64,000 nt of DNA from Narthecium ossifragum (Eukaryota; Streptophyta; Magnoliopsida; Dioscoreales; Nartheciaceae). Both the position numbers and the translations under genes were made by a program. The notes beneath the pieces are model-generated. The model was not told the DNA's origin. It saw only the letters and a list, made by a program, of their open reading frames with translations, and made no database searches. This document shows positions 23,763-35,235 of the stretch, one piece after another (position 1 is the stretch's first letter; the number at the start of each line of letters is the position of its first letter). The stretch is taken from positions 15,427,460 through 15,491,459 of the forward strand of contig OY986964.1 in the NCBI GenBank assembly GCA_963920575.1, given 5' to 3'.

Positions 23763-26133
23763 TGAGTGCATGAAAGTGCACTATCAACAATTTTATAGCC
23801 ATCTTAATTATTAGATTTGTCAGTCATAATCAACCTCTTTTGAACTATTTTTATATTTATATGTTGTTTCACATAGTTGGTTCAAAAATCCAGGAAATTG
23901 GAGTAAAATAAGCAAAGAAGCTTAAAAGATTACGTGGGTCAACTTGGAAGATTTAATTGTACCTGCTCATGAAGAACCAGATGATGTGCCATATATGACT
24001 GGAAAGCTCTGGAAGCCTAGTTTCTGAAAAATTTTAAGGTTCATGATTCTGAGTTTTCTAGAGGAAGTTACAGTACTTTTAGTACCAATGATGCATCACG
24101 GTCGACCGCCAGATCGACCGTCGCACTCACAATACTCACGGTTGACCGTCACATTGACCGTGAGATCGACCGTGAGCCTCTGTCAAGAAAAATACATTTC
24201 AGGGTCGATGCGAAGATCGAACACGATGAAATAGAAAATGGACGATCGATCAGTCTCCTGGACAATCGATCGGTGAACAGGAACGATCGATCAATCGGGC
24301 GGAAAACCTAATTTTAAATTGATTAGATAAAGGGTCCTGATTAAGTTGAGGTTACTTTTGGCCGAGTGGAGGCTTATAAAAGGGTTTTTCTGGACCTTCT
24401 TGGGAGCTTTTTGACGGGTGAGTTTTGGAAGACTTCTTGGAGCTTTTTGGGGATTTCTTCATCATCCATGGACGAGTGGATCCATTTGGCAAGGCGGAGG
24501 GGTGATCAACCTTGAATAAGAGTTTTTCTTCTCATCTAAAATCCTGTTTTGATTTTATTGTTGACACAACTCTCGTATGGATCTATTTTCTTATTTGTTT
24601 TAGATCTTTTGAATGTGCCTAAGTTGAGACTTGATTCTTCTCATATATAAAGAGTGATGTTCTTGGGCATGGTTTAATTTATTGTTCCTTTGTTAATTAG
24701 ATTTTCTGCTGCGTTATTGTTTAAGTATTTCGTCATCTTAGGGTTTAATATTTTTGTTGCGTTATCGCTTAATTATATCGTCATCTTTGAATCTAATTGA
24801 ACAAGGTGATAGTTGCCTGATTCATAAAGGGAGAATGATCCATGAGAGTTACTATTGTTGCTTGCTATGATTTGTAGTTCAATATATTCCGATTGGCGAG
24901 AATGGGAGTGAATCCGCTAATTGTGTATCTTACATGATAGAGGGTGAGAGAAATACTCGAGTTCAAGTGAGATGATACGAGGACCAACTGAGCCAATCCA
25001 AGAAGGGACCCACGTCCTTGCTTGGGCAGGCCAACACCAAGGAGCTGGCTGCAACCAGGTCCTTTGGAGCAGGTTGAGTCAAGCTAGCCTTAGGGCCAAA
25101 TCAGAGCTGAACCAGTTCCAAGACCAAGCTCAAGCATGGGTGGCCCATGATGGACCCATGACCCATGAGGTGGCTTAGCCAAGCCGGCCTTACTTGCTTT
25201 CCTAGTTGATTTCCTAGTTTGAGTTCAGTTTGTGCTTGGCCAGTTTCTATTTAATTGAGTCCTAGTTTTGGTTGAGTCAAGTCATTAGCTTACTTAGTTC
25301 ATTCCATGTTATTAGGAGTCAGTTTGAGTTGAATTAGTAAGAGTCTTTTACTTGTTGTCCAAAAAAGAAGGTATTCAGGTTGTAGTAGAACTCTCTTGAG
25401 GCCTCTATAAAAGGACCTCTATTGCTTGTATTAGGGTTTTTATGCATGGACGAATTTATGAGAGTTATTATTTAGTCGAGATAAATCCTAGGAGTAGAAG
25501 TAATATAGGAGTAGCTGTAACCCTAATTCCACAAACCACCAGCCACCTTCACCCTTCTCTCTCTACAGCCGGATTCTTCTCCACCAGCCGGCCACTATCA
25601 TCACTGCCGTTACCAGCCACCTCCGCCGTCCAACCCCAAGTCCCCGGCGTCCCTTTGGTTGTCGTGCTTCCCTCCACCACGTTCTCCAAGGCTTGGATCT
25701 CCAAGAGAAGCCAGCCAACCCTAGAGGAGCTGCAATGTATCCCTCTTCTCATCCGTCTCCTCCTCTAGTCTTCGTCTTCCTCGTCGAATACCTAGGGTCC
25801 TTCTCCTAAAACCCTAAAGGTATCTCTCGACCTAGCCATAGATTTGGCTAAGGAGGAGTTGAGACCCAGCAAGAGACCCGGTACGAAAGCCCTTGAGAAG
25901 GTGCATCGTAACATGAGAGATCTCCAATGCCATGCCACATTAATCTTTAAGAAACTTCTCTAAAAAAAACAATCAACCTTTGCTTGTTTTCGGTTCTAAC
26001 ATAATCGACTTTTTACTATTTTACTTTTTTCCTCTCATAATTACGTTATCCTAGCCAATGTCTCTCTGTGAATATGACCGCCCTCTTAGGCTTTACTGTT
26101 GTGACCGCTGTGATATCTTTTTGGGCGTAATCA
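23763..26133 (+). repeat. 3' LTR of the Athila-type element, with insertion
   Basis: Starts TGAGTGCATG and ends ...GCGTAATCA. About 1425 bp of LTR plus the 941-bp solo LTR at 24973-25913 and its duplicated target. TATAAAAG box at 24375-24382. The 20-bp GATCGATCGG array of the 5' copy is shorter here (24240-24300). Confidence 0.88.
24973..25913 (+). mobile_element. Solo LTR inside the Athila 3' LTR
   Basis: 941 bp, TGATACGAGG...ATCGTAACA, flanked by the exact 5-bp duplication TGAGA (24968-24972 and 25914-25918). The uninterrupted site is seen in the 5' LTR (TTCAAGTGAGAGATCTCC near 16785). Contains a TATAAAAG box (25406-25413). Its TGATACG start is like those of the G-family LTRs at 31013-31148 and 46154-46671, but the interior differs. 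The short ORF 25442-25768 is serine/proline-rich leader sequence, not a recognised gene. Confidence 0.9.
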
Positions 26134-26141
26134 GGAGCCGA

Positions 26142-27150
26142 GGTGATCAACTTGAGTTGACGCGAGGAGTTCGATGGTTGGAGCAGCGGAAGTGGAGTCG
26201 ACTCGGGGGATGGGTTGGCACGGGCGCGACACGGGGGCAGCGCAATCATGGCACTGGATGGAGCGGAGCGGGTGGATGTGGTGCGGTGCGGTTTCGGGAG
26301 TGGCGTGACGCGGGGGCGTGACTGCGGCGGCGTAGGGTGCCAGTGGGGGGGACCCACGGCGATGTGGTCTGACTAGGGGAGCGCCGACGAGCGACGGCGA
26401 GCGACGGCGGAGGCACAGGCATTGCGGCGGTGGCACGAGGGCGTCGGGAGCCACATGCCATGGGGAGAGAGGGCGCAGGCAAAGGGAGGAAGTGCAATGA
26501 AGGAGAGAGAGGGTTGGGGAAGAGAGGAGGAGGGGGCGATGGCGAGGCAGCAGCGGTGGGCGACTATAGTGACGGTGGCACGGAGGAACGGTGGAGGTGT
26601 CGAGGGAGGAGGTGAGAGAGAGAAGAGCGACCAGGCTATAAGGTGGGGAGGGGAGGGGGAGTCCTGGTCGGAGAAGGAGATGGTGGCGGAGTTGGAGTGG
26701 AGGTGGGAGAAGGAAAGGGGAAAGAGGTGGCGGTAGTCAGACTTGGAGTAGGAGTAGGAGAAGAGGAGTCCGAGTAAGAGGGAAAGAGGAAGGAAGGAAA
26801 GGAAGAGAACAAGTAGAGAAGAGGGGACGGCGGACGATGAGGAGGAGTCGGGCGATGGCAGCGGCAAGCCGGCAGGGGCCGGGGCGGAAACAGGAGTCAC
26901 GGTAGAGCATCGCAGCTTGGCTGGGCAGCGCCTGGGCGCAAGCAAGCTACATTTGAGCCGCTGCCTCTTTGCGAGGGAGGTGGCGTGAGGGGGAAGCCAA
27001 TGGTGCCAGGTTCGAGGAAGGAGAGTGTTCGGTTGGAGAATGGAAGTAGAGAGAGAAGAGGAAGAGAGGGTGGCCGCGGGGCTACGGCACGCGGATTAGT
27101 GGTGGAGCCATGGTGTGGGCCTGTGGCAGAACGGCGGGCATAGACCAACA
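26142..27150. other. GC-rich block, related to 33430-33753
   Basis: No gene recognised. The stretch 26435-26605 is clearly homologous to 33590-33753 (CGTCGGGAGCCACA.GCC, GAGAGAGGGCGC). On the minus strand both open a frame with MAPDA, and in remnant G this precedes gag, so this is probably the leader/gag start of a chromovirus. The long minus-strand ORF 26373-26945 is proline/serine-rich and reflects base bias. Confidence 0.4.
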
Positions 27151-27912
27151 GGGAAGGTATAGGAAGAATCGTGGTGGCCTAAGGAGTCCTTCGATGTAGT
27201 CTAATCGAAGAATTGGGGCTTCTAGGCGGCAGATTCGAGATGGTCGGCGCGGTGGGTTCATCAGAGTTGGGTTCCGATGATCCGGGCTGTAATTGAGGTA
27301 GAGGATGGTGGAGGGAGGATCGTGATAGCCTAAAGAAGGTTTAAGTGGTGGTTCAGGGCTGCGGGAGGTCGTGGAATGGGGGAATGGTGTTGGCCGGTGG
27401 AGTGGAAGATAGCCGGAGTTGAAGTCCGGTGATCCAGACAGCAAAGAAGCGTTTTGATGGTGGAGGAGGCTTCGTGGTGGCCGGAGGAAGGTTCTGGAGG
27501 TATTAATGGGTGATGGGAGGCAAGGGATGAGATCGGAGACGGCCGGCGGAAGCGGAGGGGCTCACCGGCGTCAAAGGAGACAGAGATGATGGTGAAGAAG
27601 GTCGTGAGGATGTAGAGGAGAAGATGGCGAAGGTGTTGATGGTGGTTTCGAGGGAGGGGGACGACTGGAGATGCTGCAATGGGCGGTGCTGGGTAACGGC
27701 TCAAGGACGAGCCGCTTGAAGCCAGGCGGAGCCGGGACGATGATGTCCCGGCTCACAGGTGAGCCGCTCGGGAAGAGGGAGAAAAAATCAAAAGAAAATT
27801 GGTGGAAAAATGAAAGAAAAACGAAAAAAATGTGGAAAAATTCTAAAAAAATCTAAAAAAAAATCTAAAAATCAGGAAAAATCGTAAAAATTAATAGAAA
27901 CACCTAAAAAGC

Positions 27913-27926
27913 TGGGTTGCCTCCCA
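27913..27926 (-). other. Hairpin just after the element D ORF
   Basis: Minus strand TGGGAGGCAACCCA, 4-bp stem and 6-nt loop, 27 nt past the stop of the gag-like ORF. Counterpart of 5115-5130. Confidence 0.5.
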
Positions 27927-27952
27927 AGAAGCGTGAAATTTTATGTCTTTCG

Positions 27953-29170
27953 CTAGACGTTCCGGAAACAAGATTTAGGAGGCCGATGGTTCCATGTGAA
28001 GAAATACATGGCCCGAATCATGGTGAAGGTATGCAGACATGCTTGATCAAAGAATAAACAAAAGTCCTTAGCAAACATATAATTGGAAATTGTGATACGA
28101 TTTTTAATGAATGGACGATAGGAATTAGCATAGTCTTCACTCATAACAAGGTTCTCCTCCTCACAAAGTTCAACTAATGGGGATGATATTAAAAGTAAAA
28201 TCCCAAACTAAGGCTCTAGAGAAGGAATATTACTAACACCCTCATCCTCATTATGTTTATCACTAATATGCATATCATCATCATTCCACTCATCATGTAG
28301 AAGTTCAATTTGAAGTTCCTGACATGGGGTCTCACTAATATGCTCATTCTCATTTTGATCAGTGTAAATAGATATATTATCATCATGAACAACCGACAAT
28401 TTAGCATAACAACCCTCATCATCACTATCATCAAAAAAACATGATTCATAAGAATGACCAAAATACATATAAGGCCCAGAATGTACAACCGGATAGCATT
28501 CATCAACATCATCAACATCATCAACTGTATCATCCAAAGTTGGCAAAATAATATTTTCAGCAGCAGGTAAAACATTATCAATAGCATCATGAACTGGCAA
28601 AGTATCATAAGCATTATAGCATGTATCAACATCATTAGAAACATAAGCATCACAAGCATTGCTATTACAAATAGAAGGAACATAATCATTCACATAATCA
28701 TCATCTAAATCCACCATACAAGCTAGTTGTCCGCTTTGTATCTCTAAATTCTTAATTGATTGAGCATTAGAGTTAACATTAGTCCCTATCAAAGCAATTG
28801 TGCTCCTAAGCTTAGTCGTCATGTCATTCATGTTAGCAACGATGTTTGCATTCATGTTTTGAAGTGCACTCATGATTGTGCTCAAAGTTGGTTCAGAGGG
28901 TGTTTGTGGGGGAGGATATTATTGTTCAAAACAAGGTTTAAAATTTTGAGCCGGTGTTTCTGTGTTCCATGATTGAACATTAGGAGGTTGGTAACCTTGA
29001 AATTGCCAACTAAGGTATGTATGATTTCTAAAATTCAGATTATAAGGATATGAATGTGAATTATATGTCGGATTTGAGAAACCATATGTGTCATTATTGT
29101 AAGCGGGTCCATAACAAAAAGGCAAATCATCATTGGACATGGCACCCGGTGGCATATAAAAATTAGCCAT
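27953..29170 (-). pseudogene. Gag-like ORF of element D
   Basis: A 406-codon frame starting MANFYMPPGAMSNDD, homologous to the ORF of element A over its whole length: NSHSYPYN, WQFQGYQPPN, TPAQNF, NSNAQSIKNLEIQSGQLA, an acidic middle and a tail with AMYFFTWNHRPPK. Only two in-frame stops interrupt it: TAA at 28919-28921, where element A has CAA, and TAG at 28208-28210. There are no frameshifts. The middle has many acidic residues (DDDYVNDYV, DDSDDEG). I do not recognise it beyond the resemblance to the C-terminal part of Athila Gag. The start was chosen because MANFYMPPG is where similarity to A begins. Confidence 0.72.
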
Positions 29171-29343
29171 GCATGCAAGATCCCATAGACAATACCCACA
29201 CCAAAGATAAGAAATACAAACAGTGGGCAGGTCCAAGAGACGATTGTCGCTGATACGTGCTTTTGTGCGACTAGCAGAAGCGTCTCAAACAGCTAGATAA
29301 AATAACTCGGAGTTAAGAACAAACTTACCTGACTACACAGTCC

Positions 29344-29373
29344 CGATCGGTCGTTCCCGTGTCTGACCGATCG
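29344..29373 (-). other. Leader hairpin of element D
   Basis: 9-bp perfect inverted repeat CGATCGGTC/GACCGATCG with a 12-nt loop. Its near edge is 185 nt from the primer site, identical to element A. Confidence 0.6.
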
Positions 29374-29557
29374 CTCCTGGCGATGGGCTGCAGATCCAAC
29401 TCCAAGAAAATCAAACTTAGTAGCTGTAAAAATCAGAAAAATTGTTAGAGAATTCCTAAAAAAACGTAAAATAAATAAAGGGAAAGATAAGAAAGATAAA
29501 AATCGAATTAAGCAAAGAAAAAGAGTCAAGAGAAAATCAATCAATTAACCGTCGAAT

Positions 29558-29575
29558 TCCCCGGCAACGGCGCCA
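29558..29575 (-). promoter_or_regulatory. Primer binding site, tRNA-Asp
   Basis: Minus strand TGGCGCCGTTGCCGGGGA, a perfect 18-nt match to the complement of the plant tRNA-Asp 3' end, 5 nt from the LTR. Confidence 0.88.
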
Positions 29576-29580
29576 AAAAT

Positions 29581-31012
29581 TGATCGCTTACAAACGTGGT
29601 CGTTAAAACATTGCAAACTCAATCAAATATTAAATTTATAATCCTTATTCAATCACTACACTACTAGGTAGAAATAGCGGAGAAGTCGGGAGTCGATCCA
29701 CAGGGAAAACGTTGGAAACTGAAATCAATTCTCGAAACCCTAAAACTAAGAAAAAGAATCAAAGATAGAATAGAGTTATCTAAACTAAGAAATAAAAGAG
29801 ATAAAAGGTTGATCAATTTGAATCAATGGAGTAGTTACTTAGGAATTACTCAATCCACCCTAGTTTCATTATTAGTTTTCTCTAGTTATCATCTTGTTCC
29901 CTTCTCTCAGCATTATGGATCATATGGCTACAAGCTCACATGAATCCCTAAAAGAAAGTTAATGTTCCCAACGGCATAACCTATCTTTGCTTGGCATAGA
30001 TTGTCTTTGGTCCTACGATTACCTTAAATTATACTACTCCTAATGACCTTGGCAAAACCTATCTTCGCGTAGCATAGCATATCTCAAAGGCAAACCAATA
30101 ACTTCATGAAAACCATCTCATAAATCTCTACAATCAATCACAGAAATCATGTAGGACTGAAAGTACGTTAAGGAACTCTATTCCCTCAGCTCTATTAACA
30201 ATAAAACCATATTCATGAGATCATGTATCGAGAAGTTCACAAGAATCCAACTAAAGAAAAACCAAAACTACACTAGGGTTTCATGAATAATCCTAAGTAC
30301 AAGAATTAGCAACTCATCTTTTGGATGAAAGCCATCGGGTTGGAATAGGAAGCTGTCACCATCCACATCCTCTCCTTCTTCTTCTTCCTCCTCCAAAGAT
30401 TGTCAAAAAGATGGTTATTTTCGGCTAACCAACACCTTCTTTTAGGTGTATTCCCAGAATTAGGGTTTTGGGTTGAGTTGGACCTCTAGTGCAACTCGGA
30501 TTTCCTAGTTTAATTCTGACAGCCTCTTCTAGTCGCGACTGGGTTCAACCCGTTCGGAATTTCGAAATGTTCTCAACATGAAAGATGTAGATTAGGAAGT
30601 CTTCTGTCTTTCCCCAAAGATTTTATAATATTTAAAGTTATAGAGAATATTTGATGAATATTCTTCTGAATATCGACGGACCAGTTTCCAGCAGCTGTAT
30701 ATCTTCATAGTCTTCAAAACTGGTATTAATCTGTATGGAATCTTGCAAAGTGTCCAACATGAAAGTTGTTCCTCTCTGAGTATTCTACCACATCTCAAAG
30801 TCTCAGAATATTTGGACCTTTGTAAAATATTTGGCAAATATATTACTGACGGTCGACGAAGCGTTTATTTAGTCATTTTAGCCGAATTTCTTGCATTTCT
30901 TCTCAAAGCATGATTAAACCTGAAATCAACTAACAAACTATCAAATACAACTACTCTAGGCATAACAAAGCTAAGTTAAGGGGTTGAATCATGAACATTT
31001 AGTGACTTATCA
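29581..31012 (-). repeat. 5' LTR of element D
   Basis: 1432 bp, TGATCGCTTA...GACTTATCA on the plus strand; homologous to 6637-8019 and 33754-35199, with the stretch around 30500-30800 closest to 34620-34960. Confidence 0.85.
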
Positions 31013-33607
31013 GCCGACCCCTTGTGTGGCTAGCTCCAAGGAAGGCTGGCCCTTGGTGGGTCTGGTTGGGCTTGGACCTGGGCCCACATCTTTTCTGATC
31101 AGGTGCGCCAAGTTAGGTTTGTGAAAGTTCAAGCTTTGGCGCGTATCATCCCCTCCATCTTCAAAAGAGTCATTGTCCTCAAGGACAACGCGTCGTGGCT
31201 CTTCTGCTTGGCTCAATAAGTGGTAGTAAGGTTGCTTGGTGGTGACTTGCCATGGTGGGAGTGGAGGCTCGAGGTTCAGTGAGCGGGTCTTTCCCTTGTC
31301 GTTTCTCAGAAACCTCCTAGGGTTTCGACCATGCTGGCGTGATTGCCTTCGATGTCTTGCAGTGCTAGTGTCGAGCTCAGTTGCCTATTCTTGCCTCGTT
31401 GTTGCCCTTGATCGAAGATAGTGTCTTGGCACTTCGGAGGGCTCATGGGCTTATGGGGCCGGTGATGGGCTGTAGCGGATTCGCCACACTTGTTAGGTCA
31501 TTGCTGGCCTTGGTAGCATGGTAGCAGGACAGTCCTTGCGCCAGGTCCCGACTCTTACTATCCCCAGTCATTTTCAGAGAGTCATGATGTCCCACTTTTG
31601 AGTTGTCAAATTGGCAACGAAGTGGATACGGCTTGCTCGGCTGGTGAGGTTCCTTTCTTCTAGTAGTTGAGTGTGACGGCGGGCTTCCACAAATTTGACT
31701 ATCTGATTCTGATAGTTGAAGGTGATCGGGCCCAGTGTGCTCATCCATTGGACTTCGAGCACATCATCCATTCCCGCCAGGTCGAGTAGCTGGAAGTCGA
31801 TGTGAAAAGTATCTCCTCCTATTTCAACCTTGACGCCGCGACATATTCCGGGGGAGGGGAGATACTTCCCGTTTGGGATCCGAATCGAGCAGCCTTCATC
31901 CCTATCTGCAGGGAGTAGAAGGAGGGAGTCAAGCCTAGGTGTGATTAGGTTAAGAGTACTACCCCGTGTCTATTAAGAAGGCCATGGGGGCTGCCTAGAT
32001 TTATCCCTTGAAGAGCATGGTTTGGGGTTGCCCGCCTTCACAGGAGTATAGGATCTCTTGAGCATCTTCGGGTGCAACTTCATGGTCCATTTTCTCGAGG
32101 ATCTCGAGGTCTTCTGGAAGCACGACCTGTATCATGAAGGCTTTGGCGCACTGGTGCCCTGGTATAAAGCGTCCGTCATAGTTGAAGCACATGCCTTGCT
32201 CAGGCCATTGTTGAAGTTCTGCAGGGGTCAGGCGGCCTAAGGGGCCGAGGGTCGACTGCTATTCTTACCCTGAGCTAGGGCTTGTGGCGGCTTGCTTGTG
32301 GCGGCTTGGCTCAGGTCCCTTTGGGGGGCGGTTCCACTTGGTCAGCCAAGTGTCCACGTGGTGCCGGCCGTGGTTGATCGATAAAGTCGGCGGCTGGTCT
32401 CGTTCCACTCTGTCTCGTATGCCTTGCCAGATTGATGGCCTCTGAGAGAGTACTGGGAGCGGCGATCTGCACATCAGTCCGGATGGTTGGGGAGAGACCG
32501 TTGATAAAGCAGCTGACGACCTACTCTTGAGTTGATGGCTTGGCTCGGTGCAAGAGAGTCTCAAACCGATCCTAGAATTCTTTGACCGAGCAGTCTTGTT
32601 CAGCTTTTTCAATTCACCATAGGGGTCATCGTAAGCTCCTAGCCCATACTTCCGAAGTAGGGTCTGTTTGAACGAGGTCCAATCCGAGAATTTGGAGTTG
32701 CTTTCGTATAGCTGATATTACAGCTGAGTGTCTTCTTCGAGGTAGAAGGAAGCAAGGGGGAGCCACTCATCAAGTGGTGTGGCTATCAGAGAAAAATACC
32801 TTTCAGCTCATGCGATCCGGGGTACTGGATTCTTCATTTCGTCATAGCGAGGGAAGCCTACTCATGGTGTTCAGAAGCTATGGGTCAGAATATAACCTTG
32901 AGGAGGTGTACCTGGAGGAGAGTTCGGAAGGGATATTTGCCTCGGTGGAGTTGGTGGTCGTTCCCCTTCAGGAGAGTCCTGGTGTCTTTCCGATGGCGGG
33001 AGGGATCCTCCTTTGGATCCGCCTGCTTCTCCTCTTGCTTGCGGATCCCTTCTGTCTAGGTGATTCAGGCATTTGGTGATTGCCTCACTCCAAGCTTTAT
33101 GGTCAGCTCTCTTCTTGGCCATGGAGTCTCTTAACTCATGGATGGAGGTGTTAAGAGTCGCTAACATTGCTGCTAGATGCTCTACAGACGGTGTAGCTGC
33201 CATGGGAGTTGACTCCGTAGAAGTTGGCGTAAAAACCAGAGAGTTTATTAGTGAAAATGCCGGTGACGTTCGTGGAGGGCTGGTGAAGCTGCTCGAGGAA
33301 GCTATCGGACTAACCAGTGAAAGTAGCGGAAGACAATCGGTCAGAGAGGTCATGTCTGGCTCGATAGAGGTGGACTGTAGAACCAAGGGGGTGGAACCTA
33401 GCAAGCTGGTGCAGTAGACTCAGAGGACGGCATGCCAAGGACATGGCGTGATTTTGGCATGGGATGGCGCAGCGCGGCGTCGAGCGTAGCGCGGCGTCGA
33501 GGCGCGATTATGGTGGCGTGGGGCGCCGAGGGGGTCGTGGCCAGGTGGCCGGTCGAGGGGAGCATCACCAGAGGCGTTGGCGTTGTGGCGGTGGCGTCGG
33601 GAGCCAC
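31013..33607 (-). mobile_element. Remnant G: internally deleted chromovirus
   Basis: Minus-strand Ty3-gypsy remnant: gag start (33607/33404), gag core, degenerate zinc knuckle, a piece just after the protease, then directly the C-terminal end of the polyprotein, the polypurine tract (TCCCCTCC at 31149-31156 on the plus strand) and the first 136 bp of a 3' LTR (31013-31148, TGATACGCGCC on the minus strand). Reverse transcriptase, RNase H and integrase are missing. The LTR matches the solo LTR at 46154-46671. Confidence 0.7.
31440..33404 (-). pseudogene. gag: Chromovirus gag-protease remnant
   Basis: From the minus strand: ESTPMAATPSVEHLAAMLAT and a helical HELRDSMAKKRADHK stretch near the Gag N-terminus; a SWLPLASFYLEED.Q and FKQTLLRKYGLGAYDDP-like capsid section near 32600-32770; a frameshifted piece at 32265-32612; a zinc knuckle CFNYDGRFIPGHQC near 32190 in which the second cysteine has become tyrosine; and DVLEVQWMSTLGPITFNY (31574-31771), the segment that in gypsy Pol lies between protease and reverse transcriptase. 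Frames shift several times, so no product is expected. Confidence 0.65.
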
Positions 33608-33753
33608 AGGCCGTGGGGATAGAGGGCGCCGACGAAGGGAGGAAGGGGAGTGAAGGGGAGAGAGGACCGGGGAAGAGAAGAGGAGGGAGGTGATGGTGAG
33701 GCGGCAATGGCGGGCGACTACGGCGACGGTGGCGCGGAGCAGCGATAGAGGTG
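33608..33753. other. GC-rich leader-like sequence
   Basis: Homologous to 26435-26605. No ORF worth calling. Element E begins abruptly at 33754, inside this sequence, as shown by the uninterrupted copy near 26590 (GGTGGAGGTGTCGAGGG). Confidence 0.4.
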
Positions 33754-35199
33754 TGATCGGTTACAAACGCGTCATTAAAAACATTGCAAACTCAATCAAG
33801 AATAAAATTTATAAACCCTTATTCAAAATAGTAAACTATGGGGTAGAATAGTGATGAAATACGGGATCGAACTACAGGGAAAACTTTGATTACGAAGGAG
33901 AAATCAGAATTAAATCTCGAAACTTTAAATCTAAAGCAAAAAGGATTGATTTGGGTTTTAGAAACTTATTAATTAAAACTAATTAAGAAAGTGATGTAAA
34001 AAGATTGAAATATATTAATGAGAGAAAACCTAGGGATTACTCAATCCACTTTAGTTTCACTTCCTATATTCTCTAGTTATCCTCTTGTTTTCTTATCTAG
34101 ACATTATAGATTCACAGCTTCTTAAACTTACATAAATTGCAAAAAGAAGGAGAGTGTTTTCCAAAGGCATATTTTATCTTCGATTAGCATAGATTGTCTT
34201 CGGGGTAACCTTAGCACAAGCTATCATCACTAAGCATAAAATATCTCATCGGTCATTCACAAACCACATAAAAATCATCCTATAGATCTCTACCATCAAT
34301 CATCGAAATCAAGTAGGACTAAAAATACGTCAAGGAACTCTGTTCCCTCAACTCTTTTATCATTAAAACCAAATCTATAAGATCATATCCAGAAAAAGAA
34401 TACAAGATTCAACTAGAAAAATACAAGGAAGATCTACTAAAGCTTCATGAGATCCCTAAGTACAGAAATTAGCCACTCATCTTTGTGATGGAAGCCATAG
34501 ATTCGATGAAGAATGGTTGGGATCCACACTGCAACTTCATCTTCTCCCAAGAATCCTCCAAACCCTAATTCTCTCTTTTCTCTCTATGGGGACCTCCAAT
34601 TTTCTGCCATCAAACACCTTCTTATAGGTGTATTCCCGGAATTAGGGTTTTGGGTTGAGTTGGACCTCTAGTGCAACTCGGATTTCCTGGTTTAATTCTG
34701 ACAGCCTCTTCCGGTCGCCACTAGGTTCAACTCGTCCGGAATTTAGAAATGTGCTCAACATGAAAGATGTAGTTTAGGAAGCCTTCTATCCTGTCCCGAA
34801 GATTTGACATTATTTGGACTTATCTGGAATATGTGGCGAATATTCTCCTGAGCATCGACGGATCAGTTTCCCAGCATCTGTTTATCTTCATATTCTTGAA
34901 AATTGCTATTCATTTGTCCCGAATCTCGCAAAGTGTCCAACATGAAAGTTGTTCATCTTGAAGTCTTCTATAAGTCCTCCAAATTTTAGGAATTTAGGAT
35001 TTATCTGGAGAATTTGGTAAATTCTTTCCAAACTGACAGCGGAGCGGCTTAATTTCCACTTATTAGTCTTTTTCTGTATTTTCTAACTTGAATCTTCATT
35101 AAACCTGAAATCAATTAACAAACTATCAAATACAAACACTGTCGGGCTAACAAATGTAAATTAAGGGATTTAAGTATAAATATTTAGTGACTCATCACA
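33754..35199 (-). repeat. 3' LTR of element E
   Basis: 1446 bp, TGATCGGTTAC...GACTCATCACA on the plus strand. Most diverged of the complete LTRs of this family, so E may be an older insertion or a different subfamily. Confidence 0.82.
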
Positions 35200-35235
35200 C
35201 CCCCCAACTTACACTTTGCTAGTCCTCGAGCAAAG
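35200..35235 (-). promoter_or_regulatory. Polypurine tract with hairpin, element E
   Basis: Stem CTTTGCT/AGCAAAG at 35214-35235 followed on the minus strand by GTGTAAGTTGGGGGG and the LTR start. Same as elements A and B. Confidence 0.65.

Larger units (their letters stand above)
15535..26133 (+). mobile_element. Athila-type Ty3-gypsy retrotransposon
   Basis: 5' LTR 15535-17006, tRNA-Asp primer site 17012-17029, gag 17339-18505, pol 18609-22514, about 1.25 kb untranslated, 3' LTR 23763-26133. An 8-bp direct repeat GGAGCCGA flanks it (15527-15534 and 26134-26141), which contains the target duplication; its exact length depends on where the LTR start is placed. Gag, protease, reverse transcriptase and integrase sequences match the Athila lineage. 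Several frameshifts and stops make this copy inactive. No envelope-like ORF is visible after pol. Confidence 0.9.
27150..31012 (-). mobile_element. Element D: truncated sister of element A
   Basis: Minus strand: complete 5' LTR (29581-31012), perfect tRNA-Asp primer site (29558-29575), leader hairpin (29344-29373), gag-like ORF (27953-29170), post-ORF hairpin (27913-27926), then interior homologous to element A down to about 27150, where GC-rich unrelated sequence begins. The 3' half is missing. It is inserted in the LTR of remnant G, since the G LTR stops exactly at 31013. Confidence 0.78.

Noticed and set aside
26373..26945. 190-residue minus-strand ORF rich in serine, proline and leucine
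   Set aside because: The translation is low complexity, frames on both strands are open because of base bias, and its homologous copy at 33590-33753 does not keep the frame.
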